Part shown: in pieces, positions 15,929-23,485 of the stretch
Layout: each line of letters opens with the position of its first letter
How positions within the stretch are numbered: the first letter of the stretch is position 1
Source of the DNA: CALMZN01 sp964540095
Lineage (GTDB): Bacteria > Patescibacteriota > Patescibacteriia > UBA1558 > GWA2-36-10
DNA: 30,188 bases
Assembly: GCA_964540095.1 (NCBI GenBank)
Contig: CAZILH010000011.1
Span: forward strand, 1 to 30,188
Reading direction: 5' to 3'
Position numbers and translations under genes: made by a program
The notes under the pieces: model-generated
Told to the model about the DNA's origin: nothing
Databases searched by the model: none
What the model saw: only the letters and a program-made list of their open reading frames with translations

Positions 15929-15960
15929 TGACATTTATATGTTATGACATTTATATGTTA
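15929..15960. repeat. Perfect 16-base tandem direct repeat in the gyrB leader
   Basis: TGACATTTATATGTTA occurs at 15929-15944 and again, without any mismatch, at 15945-15960. Each copy contains ACAT....ATGT, a near dyad of the kind bound by dimeric regulators. It may be an operator, an RNA element or a chance duplication. Confidence 0.8.
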
Positions 15961-16032
15961 ATAGGTGAGCACTGTTGGTAAACTATGGTGAATTTCTAAA
16001 CTGGACTTAAATTTTAATTTAAATCGATTATT

Positions 16033-18057
16033 ATGCCTAAGCAAGAAGTGAAAAAAACAGCCAAAAAAGGCGGTTATACAGCCGAAAATATTACAGTCCT
16101 AGAAGGTCTTGATCCAGTACGCAAAAGGCCAGGCATGTATATTGGCAACACGGCCTCAGCCGGTTTGCATCACTTGATTTGGGAAGTGGTGGACAACGGC
16201 ATTGATGAAGCCATGGGAGGCCACGCTGATACCATTGAAGTCAAATTGTTGCCCGACAATCAGGTTTTTGTTTCTGACAATGGCCGTGGTATTCCAGTCG
16301 ATATTCACAAGCAGACCAAAAAGTCCGCCTTAGAGACAGTCATGACCACGCTACACGCTGGTGGTAAATTTGGCGAAGGTGGTGGCTACAAAGTTTCTGG
16401 CGGTTTGCATGGCGTCGGTGTGTCAGTGGTCAATGCCTTGTCTGTCTATATGCGCACAGAAGTTCGTCGTGATGGCAAGATCTGGATGCAGGAATACAAG
16501 CGTGGCAAAGCCGTGGCCAAGGTCAAGCCCATTGGCCGTAGTGATCAGCACGGCACAACTCAGATTTTTCAAGCTGACCCTACAATATTTACGGTCTTGG
16601 ATTATGATTGGGAGCTGGTAGTTGAACATTTGCGTCAGCAGGCCTATTTGACTAAGGGCGTTAAAATAAATATTTATGATGAGCGTGATCCAGCTAGCAT
16701 CAAAAAATATCGTTATTATTTTGAAGGAGGCATTGCTTCCTATATTCGTCATTTGAATTTTAACAACGAAGTCAAGCAGGAAAAAGTTTTTTATGTGAAC
16801 AAAGCCAAAGATGAGATTCAGGTGGAAGTGGCTTTTCAGTATACCACTGATTATCGAGAAGTCGTGTATGCTTTTGCCAACAACATTCACAATATTGAAG
16901 GCGGTATGCACTTGGTTGGTTTCAAAGCCGCTTTGACGCGCGTGCTAAACAAACACGCTCGTAAGAATGGCTTTTTGAAAGAAAAAGAAGACAATCTAAC
17001 TTCTGATGATGTGCGCGAAGGATTGACAGCTATCATCAGCGTCAAATTGCCTGATCCGCAGTTTGAGGGGCAGACCAAAGCCAAACTCGGAAATGCCGAA
17101 GTGCGGCCAATTGTGGAATCTGTTTTTGCCGAAAGCTTGGAAATATTTTTGGATGAAAATCCCCGTGATGCCAAAGAAATATTAGGCAAGTGTTTGCTGG
17201 CTGCCCAAGCCCGCCTGGCCGCTCGCTCAGCTCGTGAGACGGTCTTGCGCAAAGGCATGCTGGAGGGTTTGACCTTGCCTGGTAAATTATCTGATTGTTC
17301 GAGTCGTGACCCCAAGGAATCAGAATTATTCATTGTGGAAGGAGATTCAGCTGGTGGCTCGGCTAAGCAAGGCCGTGATAGGCGCTTTCAGGCCATCTTG
17401 CCTCTCAGAGGCAAAATTCTCAATGTGGAGCGCGCTCGGCTTGATAAGATGCTAGCCAACAATGAAATCAAATCATTAATCATTGCTTTGGGCACCAATA
17501 TTTCCGAGGCCTTCAATATAGAAGATTTGCGTTACAATCGTATTGTGATCATGACTGATGCTGATGTTGACGGCGCGCATATCAGGACTTTGCTTTTGAC
17601 TTTGTTTTATCGTCATTTTCCAGAATTAGTCAGGCAGGGGCATATTTTTATTGCCCAACCGCCACTTTTTCGTGTTCAGCAAGGCAAAGAAATACAATAT
17701 GTCTACAATGAAGAAGATCTAGAAAAGTTGAAGAAAAAATTAAATATCAGTGATCTAGATATGTTGGTCACGGAAAGCGCCGAAGAAGGTGGGGAATTAG
17801 AGGTTGAGGAAACGGAGAAAGAAATCAAAAAATCTCCAAAATTAAACATGCAGCGTTATAAAGGTTTGGGTGAAATGAATCCTACTCAGCTATGGGAAAC
17901 CACCATGAATCCAGAGAGTCGTATTTTGAAAGTAGTGACAATTGATGAAGCGGCTAAAGCCGATGAAGTTTTTGAAATTTTAATGGGCGCTGATGTGGCG
18001 CCTAGGAAAAAGTTTATTCAAACTCACGCCAAGTCAGTGAAAAATTTGGATATATAA
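16033..18057 (+). CDS. gyrB: DNA gyrase subunit B
   Basis: This 674 aa type IIA topoisomerase ATPase subunit introduces negative supercoils with GyrA. The GHKL ATPase domain has EVVDNGIDEA, DNGRGIPVD and GGLHGVGVSVVNALS. The transducer follows, then the Toprim domain with VEGDSAGGSAKQGRDR and the metal-binding DADVDGAHIRTLLLTLFYR. The C-terminal segment has QRYKGLGEMNPTQLWETTM. ParE is the alternative paralogue, but the length and motifs fit GyrB slightly better; gyrA is not in the window. There is no ribosome-binding site before ATG 16033. A four-base gap links it to the next gene. Confidence 0.93.
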   Translation: MPKQEVKKTAKKGGYTAENITVLEGLDPVRKRPGMYIGNTASAGLHHLIWEVVDNGIDEAMGGHADTIEVKLLPDNQVFVSDNGRGIPVDIHKQTKKSALETVMTTLHAGGKFGEGGGYKVSGGLHGVGVSVVNALSVYMRTEVRRDGKIWMQEYKRGKAVAKVKPIGRSDQHGTTQIFQADPTIFTVLDYDWELVVEHLRQQAYLTKGVKINIYDERDPASIKKYRYYFEGGIASYIRHLNFNNEVKQEKVFYVNKAKDEIQVEVAFQYTTDYREVVYAFANNIHNIEGGMHLVGFKAALTRVLNKHARKNGFLKEKEDNLTSDDVREGLTAIISVKLPDPQFEGQTKAKLGNAEVRPIVESVFAESLEIFLDENPRDAKEILGKCLLAAQARLAARSARETVLRKGMLEGLTLPGKLSDCSSRDPKESELFIVEGDSAGGSAKQGRDRRFQAILPLRGKILNVERARLDKMLANNEIKSLIIALGTNISEAFNIEDLRYNRIVIMTDADVDGAHIRTLLLTLFYRHFPELVRQGHIFIAQPPLFRVQQGKEIQYVYNEEDLEKLKKKLNISDLDMLVTESAEEGGELEVEETEKEIKKSPKLNMQRYKGLGEMNPTQLWETTMNPESRILKVVTIDEAAKADEVFEILMGADVAPRKKFIQTHAKSVKNLDI

Positions 18058-18061
18058 AAAT

Positions 18062-18886
18062 ATGAAACAAAAAAAATCTTTTAGTAGTTTAGGAATAGCT
18101 TTGGTTACGCTTTTAGTAGTCGGGCTATTTGTATTTTTAGCTGTCAAAATATTGGAAATTAAAGAACAAAAAGAGTCAGTGGATCTAAATGCTAAAAATA
18201 TTACAGAAATTAATCGGCTAAAACAAGAAATTAAAAAAAACAATGATCAGTTAGATCCTGCTTGGCGAGATTATACTAACAATGAACTAGGTATTTCTTT
18301 TCAATATCCTCAGAGCTGGGGTGATGTAAAGCTGAAATATGTTGACGAAAAAATGAGCTTGGAAGAAATAAATGGCCCTAAGGTTTTCAAGGGAAAGGGT
18401 GTGTATGTCTCATTTATAAAAAACTCTGCTTATATTTTGTTAACCTCGTCTAATTTTAGTCAATTTTTAATAGACAGCTATAATGGCGATAAAGATTTGA
18501 GTTTAGGTTGCGCGTCCAATGGCGAGGTCTATGAAAATACCGGCGAGGGTTATGACAGGAATTATTGTCAAAATATTGTAATTGCTGGTCAAAAAACTTA
18601 TGGCTATTATCAACATCATAATATGGAATGTTCTGGCGATTATTTGTGGTATCATTTACCTTTAAATGTGTTAAAAAGTACTTCTGGTTACAATGGCTTA
18701 CAAATTAATTATTCTATAGATTTCCCAATTAGTGAGACAGATTTTTCTGATCCATGTGGGCGCACCCCAGAAAATATAAAAGCAAATTTAGAGGCCATAA
18801 ATAAAAGAGAAAATTTAAGTGATAAAATTTTACAGTCTTTAACAGAATATGATAAATTTTTAGCCAGTTTAAAACTTGTAGAATAA
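18062..18886 (+). CDS. Membrane-anchored PsbP-like protein A
   Basis: This 274 aa protein has an N-terminal signal-anchor helix (about residues 9-30), a short coiled coil (about 31-65), then an extracytoplasmic domain opening with WRDYTNNELGISFQYPQSW (68-86). That opening is the PsbP/MOG1-like 'Y....gfsf.YP..W' pattern seen in many Gram-positive and Patescibacteria surface proteins. Four cysteines in the outer domain could form disulfides. It is very AT-rich in codon use. The next gene is a paralogue with the same architecture. It lies four bases after gyrB, so co-transcription is likely, but no functional link to gyrase is implied. Confidence 0.6.
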   Translation: MKQKKSFSSLGIALVTLLVVGLFVFLAVKILEIKEQKESVDLNAKNITEINRLKQEIKKNNDQLDPAWRDYTNNELGISFQYPQSWGDVKLKYVDEKMSLEEINGPKVFKGKGVYVSFIKNSAYILLTSSNFSQFLIDSYNGDKDLSLGCASNGEVYENTGEGYDRNYCQNIVIAGQKTYGYYQHHNMECSGDYLWYHLPLNVLKSTSGYNGLQINYSIDFPISETDFSDPCGRTPENIKANLEAINKRENLSDKILQSLTEYDKFLASLKLVE

Positions 18887-18907
18887 ATAATTAATTTAAA
18901 TAAAAAT

Positions 18908-19573
18908 ATGAAATTGATAAATCGTTCTGGAAATGTAGTTTTGGGCTTGATCATTGCCGTGATTGTGACGGCTTTGGTTGTTGGTGGCCTGACCTATTCT
19001 TGGCAAAAGAAACAAAGTGATGACAAAGTCAGAGAAGTAGAAAAAGTTGCTCAAGAAGCACAAAACAAAGCGTCAGATTTGGAACAGAAATTGGCTGATG
19101 AACAAAAGAAACTTGAAGAGGCAAGTATGCCAGACAAAAATCCAACTCAAGAGTGGGTGAACTACACTAGCACCAATTATAATTTATCATTTTTTTATCC
19201 CAAGGGTTGGTCAATCAATGACAGTGTGGCTAATAGTGAACAGCCACGTGGATATGTGGGCATAGGTTTGACTCCTCCTACCATGAGTGGAGATATTCAG
19301 TGGGGCATCCAAGTCTACAAGAGTTCAGAGACCACCATAGACAAGCTTATTAATGCCATGGGTGATCAGTTTACTGATCGACAAGTGCAGAAGGAGAAAA
19401 TTAATGTTGCTGGTGTATCAGCCACTAAAGCGATTGTGACAACAGCCACTATTCCAGAGTGGTACTACGAAAGCATCATTATTTCTAAAGGTTCAAAAAT
19501 TTACCAGATTAGCAATGGCGCGGTAAAAGACGACAAGTTTTCTACTTTCTACAATAGTATTGTAATAAAATAA
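18908..19573 (+). CDS. Membrane-anchored PsbP-like protein B
   Basis: At 221 aa it repeats the architecture of the preceding protein: a signal-anchor helix (about 8-30), a longer lysine/glutamate-rich coiled coil (about 33-75), a short linker, then WVNYTSTNYNLSFFYPKGW (83-101) and a roughly 120-residue outer domain ending in YNSIVIK. It has no cysteines in the outer domain, unlike its neighbour. It is probably displayed outside the membrane and may act as a binding or scaffolding module; the function is unknown. A strong terminator follows directly, so it ends the gyrB transcript. Confidence 0.6.
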   Translation: MKLINRSGNVVLGLIIAVIVTALVVGGLTYSWQKKQSDDKVREVEKVAQEAQNKASDLEQKLADEQKKLEEASMPDKNPTQEWVNYTSTNYNLSFFYPKGWSINDSVANSEQPRGYVGIGLTPPTMSGDIQWGIQVYKSSETTIDKLINAMGDQFTDRQVQKEKINVAGVSATKAIVTTATIPEWYYESIIISKGSKIYQISNGAVKDDKFSTFYNSIVIK

Positions 19574-19584
19574 TAAAATTTAAT

Positions 19585-19620
19585 AAACATGAATTTGGTT
19601 AAACCAAGTTCATGTTTTTT
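19585..19620 (+). terminator. Strong terminator after the PsbP-like pair
   Basis: AAACATGAATTTGGTT (19585-19600) pairs with AACCAAGTTCATGTTT (19602-19617), with one mismatched or wobble position and almost no loop, and ends in a T-run. It stops nine bases before the next ATG. Confidence 0.88.
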
Positions 19621-19628
19621 ACTAAAAA

Positions 19629-21359
19629 ATGGAGCAAATTATTGGCCTCAACACTTTGAATATTATTGCTTTAAGCAAATTATTGCTAGCGATTTTTGTT
19701 GGTTTTTTTATTTTTGGCTGGTGGCGCAAATATAAATCAGCTTATTTTTTGAGTATTTTTGGGGGCTTGATGGTTTTGTTTTATATTGTCTTGGCCAAAG
19801 ATTTGAAAACTATGTGGTGGGGTACAGTAGGCGATGAGCTCTTAGTTTCCGGCTATTTGGGCAAAGTAATGTTTGGTGATCCAAGTCGCGATTTTTATTA
19901 TGGCTGGCTATCCAATTTTTATCCGCCTTTGTATTTTTGGGTGACTGGTTTTGTGGCCAAATTTTTGGCGCACAATGCTATTGCGGCCGCCAAGATCGGA
20001 GTGACTGGAGTATTGATAGCTTGGTTTTGGGGCGCTTACTATTGGCAGAAATTATTCTGGGCCAAGATTTTCCAAGGAGACAAAAATAGCCAGCCACTGC
20101 TTAGCAATTCTTGGTTTTTTGCTTTACTGCCAATATTATTTTTATTAATTTCTGATTTTGACGCCGTGATTTTGAAGCCCTACGAGGCCTTAGCCGCTTT
20201 GCTCTGTGTCATTTGGCTGATTTTTTGGTCAGTATTAGCTACTCAAGAAGAGTGGACCAAAACCCAATATTTATTTTTAGGCCTTAGCGCTGGCTTACTA
20301 TTTCTGTTGTTTTATTTTTGGTGGTTTATAATATTGCCAATAATATTTATTTTGGCCTCAGCGTCTAGCAGAAGACGAGTGCAGTTAAAAAGGTTTTTTA
20401 TCAATGCTGTTTTAATGGCCGCTGTGTCAGCTATATTTTGGGTGCCACTACTTGTGTCTTTTGTAAAGCACGGTATTGAAAACTGGCAAGCAAAATTTTT
20501 TGTGTTTTCTGATTTGTACACTTTCAATCCTTGGTCTTATATTTCACTGCGGTCATTGTTATTTTTGCTAGGCCTATTTGGTTTAGTTTATTTTTACAAA
20601 AAAAATACAGTTATCAAAAGTGTTGCTTGGGTTTTGGTATTTTCTTACCTTTATCAATTATTAAGCATTGTTCTATATTTGGTCGGCTATCAGCCAGTGC
20701 AAGCTTACAAACCATTTATGTTTTTGGGTGGTGCGACTTTAGCCCTTGGTCTGACTGTGGCCATTTTGTATATTTATATTAAATTGCGAGACAAACATCC
20801 AAGTAATGTAAAAGTTTTTTTAGCGATAGCTTTAATTTTAGTAATCGGACAAGTGCCCATGGTACGCTGGCTTGATGATCCGGTTATAATCCAACAAATT
20901 GAAAAAGATTTACAAGTAGATAATAGATCACAAAAATTAGCCGAGGACATCAAAAAATATGTGCCAGATTATCAATCGCGCACTTGGTTGACTAGTGGCA
21001 CGGCTAATCTCAACGCTTATTTGTCTTTATCTTACTACATTGCTTTTAGTCCGCACTTCAGTCATCAAGCCGCTCAGTATTCCGAGCGTCTAGTCCAGAT
21101 CAAAAACATGTCGCAAGCCAAAAGTCCGGAAGAGTTTATGGTCATTATTAATCAGGGTTTCAATCCCCAAATTGATAGTTTATTATTTTATGATGATCCT
21201 TCTAATATTCAGGGCAACTATACTTTGTATTTTTGGGCTGACCGCTATCCTAATGGCGGGCAAGATTTGTTGATTACTATACCAAAAAATGTCATCAGTG
21301 AGCAGAATTGGCAAAAAGTTTATAATCAAAATAATTGGCTCATATTTCTTAAGAAATAA
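19629..21359 (+). CDS. Polytopic GT-C-type glycosyltransferase, AftA-like
   Basis: This 576 aa protein has around ten hydrophobic segments in its first 400 residues and a soluble, probably extracytoplasmic C-terminal domain (about 400-576). After the second helix it has an acidic pair in GDELL (68-72), then FYPPLYFWVTG (97-107). This is the layout of GT-C enzymes, which use polyprenyl-phosphate sugars, and closest in my memory to the mycobacterial arabinofuranosyltransferase AftA (acidic motif followed by PPFYPPGWFW). It probably transfers a lipid-linked sugar to a surface glycan outside the membrane. Donor and acceptor are unknown. The start ATG lies just after a terminator and no clear promoter or ribosome-binding site is visible. 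Confidence 0.6.
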   Translation: MEQIIGLNTLNIIALSKLLLAIFVGFFIFGWWRKYKSAYFLSIFGGLMVLFYIVLAKDLKTMWWGTVGDELLVSGYLGKVMFGDPSRDFYYGWLSNFYPPLYFWVTGFVAKFLAHNAIAAAKIGVTGVLIAWFWGAYYWQKLFWAKIFQGDKNSQPLLSNSWFFALLPILFLLISDFDAVILKPYEALAALLCVIWLIFWSVLATQEEWTKTQYLFLGLSAGLLFLLFYFWWFIILPIIFILASASSRRRVQLKRFFINAVLMAAVSAIFWVPLLVSFVKHGIENWQAKFFVFSDLYTFNPWSYISLRSLLFLLGLFGLVYFYKKNTVIKSVAWVLVFSYLYQLLSIVLYLVGYQPVQAYKPFMFLGGATLALGLTVAILYIYIKLRDKHPSNVKVFLAIALILVIGQVPMVRWLDDPVIIQQIEKDLQVDNRSQKLAEDIKKYVPDYQSRTWLTSGTANLNAYLSLSYYIAFSPHFSHQAAQYSERLVQIKNMSQAKSPEEFMVIINQGFNPQIDSLLFYDDPSNIQGNYTLYFWADRYPNGGQDLLITIPKNVISEQNWQKVYNQNNWLIFLKK

Positions 21360-21363
21360 ATAA

Positions 21364-22062
21364 ATGGTTCAATTTGCTACTTGGGAAGAAGAATATCAAA
21401 ATCCCAAACTGGTGACAAAAGAAGCCGAGCCACAAAATGACACTCTGCGTTTTTTTAAATATTTAAAAAAAGAAGCCAAACTAGAATTAAGTAATTTGAA
21501 AATTTTGGACCTTGGGTCGGGGACAGGCAGAAATTCAAATTATTTAGCTCAGCTTGGCAATCTAGTTGTGGGCTTGGAAATTTCTGACACAGCCGTGGAG
21601 CTAGCCAACAAACGGGCTGAGCAGATGAATATCAAAGAGCAGGTCAAATATTTGAAACAGAGTATTGGTTCAAGCTACCCCTTTGCTGATGAATATTTTG
21701 ATTTAGTTTTGGATGTCGTTTCTTCAAATTCATTGAATGAAAAAGAGAGGAATATTTATTTGCAAGAAGTTTATCGAGTTTTAAAAATTGGCGGAAATTT
21801 TTTTGTCAGGGCTTTATGCAAAGATGGTGATAAAAATGCTAAAAATTTATTAAAAATTAATCCCGGAAAAGAAGCGGATACTTATTTTATAAAAGAGCTG
21901 GGTCTGACCGAGAGAGTTTTTTCTGAAATAGATTTTCGTAAAATTTATGGCGAATATTTTAAAATCAAGAAATTAGCCAAAAGGTCTGGCTATACTAGGT
22001 TTATGGGTCAAAATTATAAAAGGAATTATTGGCTGGCTTATTTGCAAAAAAGCAAAGCATAA
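21364..22062 (+). CDS. Class I SAM-dependent methyltransferase
   Basis: This 232 aa protein has the Rossmann-type SAM-binding fold: motif I ILDLGSGTGRNSNYL (47-61), the acidic end of strand 2 VVGLEIS, and a motif IV-like segment FDLVLDVVSSNSLNE, followed by the conserved VYRVLKIGGNFFVRAL. The C-terminal YKRNYWLAYLQK resembles small-molecule methyltransferases, but the substrate cannot be read from the sequence. It starts four bases after the glycosyltransferase stop and is probably in the same transcript, which makes a surface-glycan or lipid substrate an attractive guess only. Confidence 0.75.
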   Translation: MVQFATWEEEYQNPKLVTKEAEPQNDTLRFFKYLKKEAKLELSNLKILDLGSGTGRNSNYLAQLGNLVVGLEISDTAVELANKRAEQMNIKEQVKYLKQSIGSSYPFADEYFDLVLDVVSSNSLNEKERNIYLQEVYRVLKIGGNFFVRALCKDGDKNAKNLLKINPGKEADTYFIKELGLTERVFSEIDFRKIYGEYFKIKKLAKRSGYTRFMGQNYKRNYWLAYLQKSKA

Positions 22063-22116
22063 TTATCAAGCATTCGGGTCCCATTAATACCATATATTTG
22101 GCTATTTAGTAGGCCC

Positions 22117-22145
22117 TTGCCAAAACTTTTTCTTTATGATATACT
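22117..22145 (+). promoter_or_regulatory. Promoter of the secE-nusG-rplKA operon
   Basis: TTGCCA (22117-22122) and TATACT (22140-22145) are 17 bases apart. The predicted start near 22152 leaves a 46-base leader before secE. Confidence 0.7.
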
Positions 22146-22156
22146 AATACGGCATT

Positions 22157-22177
22157 AAACAGCTTCCCAAGCTGTTT
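22157..22177 (+). promoter_or_regulatory. 5'-terminal hairpin in the secE leader
   Basis: AAACAGCTT (22157-22165) and AAGCTGTTT (22169-22177) form a perfect nine-base-pair stem with a CCC loop, starting about five bases from the predicted mRNA end. It may protect the 5' end or act in attenuation. A terminator is unlikely because the T-run is about 11 bases downstream. Confidence 0.6.
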
Positions 22178-22197
22178 TAAAGAACTTATTTTTTCAT

Positions 22198-22383
22198 ATG
22201 AGTAAATTAAGTGATTATTTAAAGGGATCCAAAGAAGAGCTGGCCAAAGTTGTCTGGCCCTCACGCCAAACCACCATTAATCATACTTTAGTGGTTATTG
22301 CCATATCTTTGATTGTAGCTATTTTTTTGGGAGCTATTGATTATGGTTTGAGCAAAGTTTTGGAATTTGTTTTGATTAAGTAA
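22198..22383 (+). CDS. secE: Preprotein translocase subunit SecE
   Basis: At 61 aa this is the short, single-helix SecE. It has the amphipathic N-terminal segment with SKEELAKVVWPSRQTT (11-26), including the conserved VxWPxR, and one transmembrane helix (about 30-55). SecE clamps SecY in the SecYEG export channel. Position directly upstream of nusG is the usual bacterial arrangement. The ATG has no Shine-Dalgarno sequence. Confidence 0.96.
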   Translation: MSKLSDYLKGSKEELAKVVWPSRQTTINHTLVVIAISLIVAIFLGAIDYGLSKVLEFVLIK

Positions 22384-22390
22384 AAAAAAT

Positions 22391-22936
22391 ATGCCAAAGC
22401 AAACAGCCCAACAAGGTCGACGCTGGTACGTCTTGCATACCTACTCTGGTTATGAGGAAAATGTTTCTCGTAACTTACGCCAGAGAATAGAATCCATGGA
22501 CATGGAGGATAAGATTTTTGATATTCTTATTCCGACTGAGAGCAAGATCAAGATCAAAAATGGCAAGCGTAAAACCATCAAAGAAAAGATTTTTCCTGGC
22601 TATGTCATGGTCAACATGATTGTGACCGATGCTTCTTGGTATGTGGTTCGCAATACACCCAATGTCACTGGTTTTGTGGGCTCGGGCACTACACCGACCC
22701 CAGTGTCTGATGAAGAAATGAAGTCATTATTGCAGCGCATGGGTCAGGAAGAGCCAGAGTACAAAATTGATATTAATATTGGAGAGTTGGTCAAGATTGT
22801 TGATGGACCATTCAAAGATTATGAAGGTAAGGTTTCGGATATTGACGAAGCCAGAGGCAAGGCCAAAGTATTGGTTTCCATGTTTGGTCGTGAAACGCCG
22901 GTGGAATTAGATTTTTTACAAATTAAAAAAGTATAA
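22391..22936 (+). CDS. nusG: Transcription elongation/antitermination factor NusG
   Basis: This 181 aa protein has the NGN domain (RRWYVLHTYSGYEENV near residues 10-25, KIFPGYVMVNM, VRNTPNVTGFVG) and a C-terminal KOW domain (VKIVDGPFKDYEGKVSDID). NusG binds RNA polymerase and couples it to Rho or the ribosome. The first nine residues (PKQTAQQG) are extra and basic. It starts seven bases after the secE stop, no ribosome-binding site is visible, and it is followed by a structured gap before rplK. Confidence 0.97.
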   Translation: MPKQTAQQGRRWYVLHTYSGYEENVSRNLRQRIESMDMEDKIFDILIPTESKIKIKNGKRKTIKEKIFPGYVMVNMIVTDASWYVVRNTPNVTGFVGSGTTPTPVSDEEMKSLLQRMGQEEPEYKIDINIGELVKIVDGPFKDYEGKVSDIDEARGKAKVLVSMFGRETPVELDFLQIKKV

Positions 22937-22945
22937 ATAAATTTT

Positions 22946-22976
22946 CGCCCACAGGGCGACCACTCTAGTGGGTGGG
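22946..22976 (+). promoter_or_regulatory. Structured nusG-rplK intergenic RNA with alternative folds
   Basis: Two small hairpins, CGCCC-ACA-GGGCG (22946-22958) and CCACT-CT-AGTGG (22960-22971), compete with a longer pairing of CCCAC (22948-22952) to GTGGG (22968-22972). Such exclusive pairings upstream of rplK suggest ribosomal-protein feedback, but this is inference. Confidence 0.4.
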
Positions 22977-22995
22977 AAAGTTTAAACTAAATTAT

Positions 22996-23421
22996 ATGGC
23001 TAAAGAAATTAAACAATTAGTGAAATTACAGATTCCTGGAACCAAAGCTACACCAGCTCCGCCAGTTGGTACGGCTTTAGGACCGCACGGAGTAAATATC
23101 CAAGATTTTGTGGTCAGATTCAATGACGCTACTAAGGATAGACCCGGCGAGGTCGTTCCTGTGGAGCTTACCATCTACACTGATCGCACTTTTGATTTTA
23201 TTTTAAAAACAGCCCCAGCATCTGAATTGATCAAAAAAGCTTTGAAGCTAGAAAAAGGTTCTGGTAAACCATTGCAAGACAAAGTCGGAGTTTTGACCGA
23301 TGCTCAATTGACAGCCATAGCCAAAGCCAAGATGACTGATTTGAATACTGATGATATAGAATCAGCCAAGCGTACAATTGCTGGCACGGCTCGTCAAATG
23401 GGCGTAAAAATTCAAGAATAA
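22996..23421 (+). CDS. rplK: 50S ribosomal protein L11
   Basis: This 141 aa protein begins MAKEIKQLVKLQIPGTKATPAPPVG, the typical L11 start, and has GTALGPHGVNI for the N-terminal domain. The C-terminal RNA-binding domain contains TDLNTDDIESAKRTIAGTARQMGV. L11 binds the GTPase-associated centre of 23S rRNA. ATG 22996 is preferred over an upstream ATG at 22972, whose extra eight residues do not match the family and overlap the intergenic structure. No ribosome-binding site is evident. Confidence 0.97.
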   Translation: MAKEIKQLVKLQIPGTKATPAPPVGTALGPHGVNIQDFVVRFNDATKDRPGEVVPVELTIYTDRTFDFILKTAPASELIKKALKLEKGSGKPLQDKVGVLTDAQLTAIAKAKMTDLNTDDIESAKRTIAGTARQMGVKIQE

Positions 23422-23429
23422 TTTTATCA

Positions 23430-23471
23430 GGGAGGGAGCTTGTCCTAGTCCGCCAAGCGTTAGCACCTCTC
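23430..23471 (+). promoter_or_regulatory. Candidate L1-type autoregulatory stem between rplK and rplA
   Basis: An outer stem GGGAGG (23430-23435)/CCTCTC (23466-23471), with one G-T pair, and an inner stem GCTTG (23438-23442)/CAAGC (23454-23458) are joined by an asymmetric internal loop of two bases against seven. Two helices around an asymmetric loop is the general shape of L1-binding sites in 23S rRNA and L1 mRNAs. I could not compare bases in detail. Confidence 0.4.
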
Positions 23472-23485
23472 AAAAATTTAATAAT

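Larger units (their letters stand above)
15766..16032 (+). promoter_or_regulatory. gyrB upstream region with terminator, promoter, tandem repeat and long-range stem
   Basis: This 267-base gap has no ORF but is structured. It holds the pheT terminator (15801-15830), a promoter using its T-tract, a perfect 16-base tandem repeat (15929-15960), and arms CCAGTTAGAAATT (15883-15895) and AATTTCTAAACTGG (15991-16004), complementary apart from one extra A. With +1 near 15856 the gyrB leader would be about 177 nt and include these arms as a long stem. Confidence 0.6.

Noticed and set aside
22157..22177. Hairpin as terminator of the methyltransferase transcript
   Set aside because: The T-run is about 11 bases beyond the stem, and a promoter predicted immediately upstream places the hairpin in the secE leader.
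22972..22995. Eight-residue extension of L11
   Set aside because: It does not match L11 starts and overlaps the intergenic hairpins; MAKE at 22996 is the family start.
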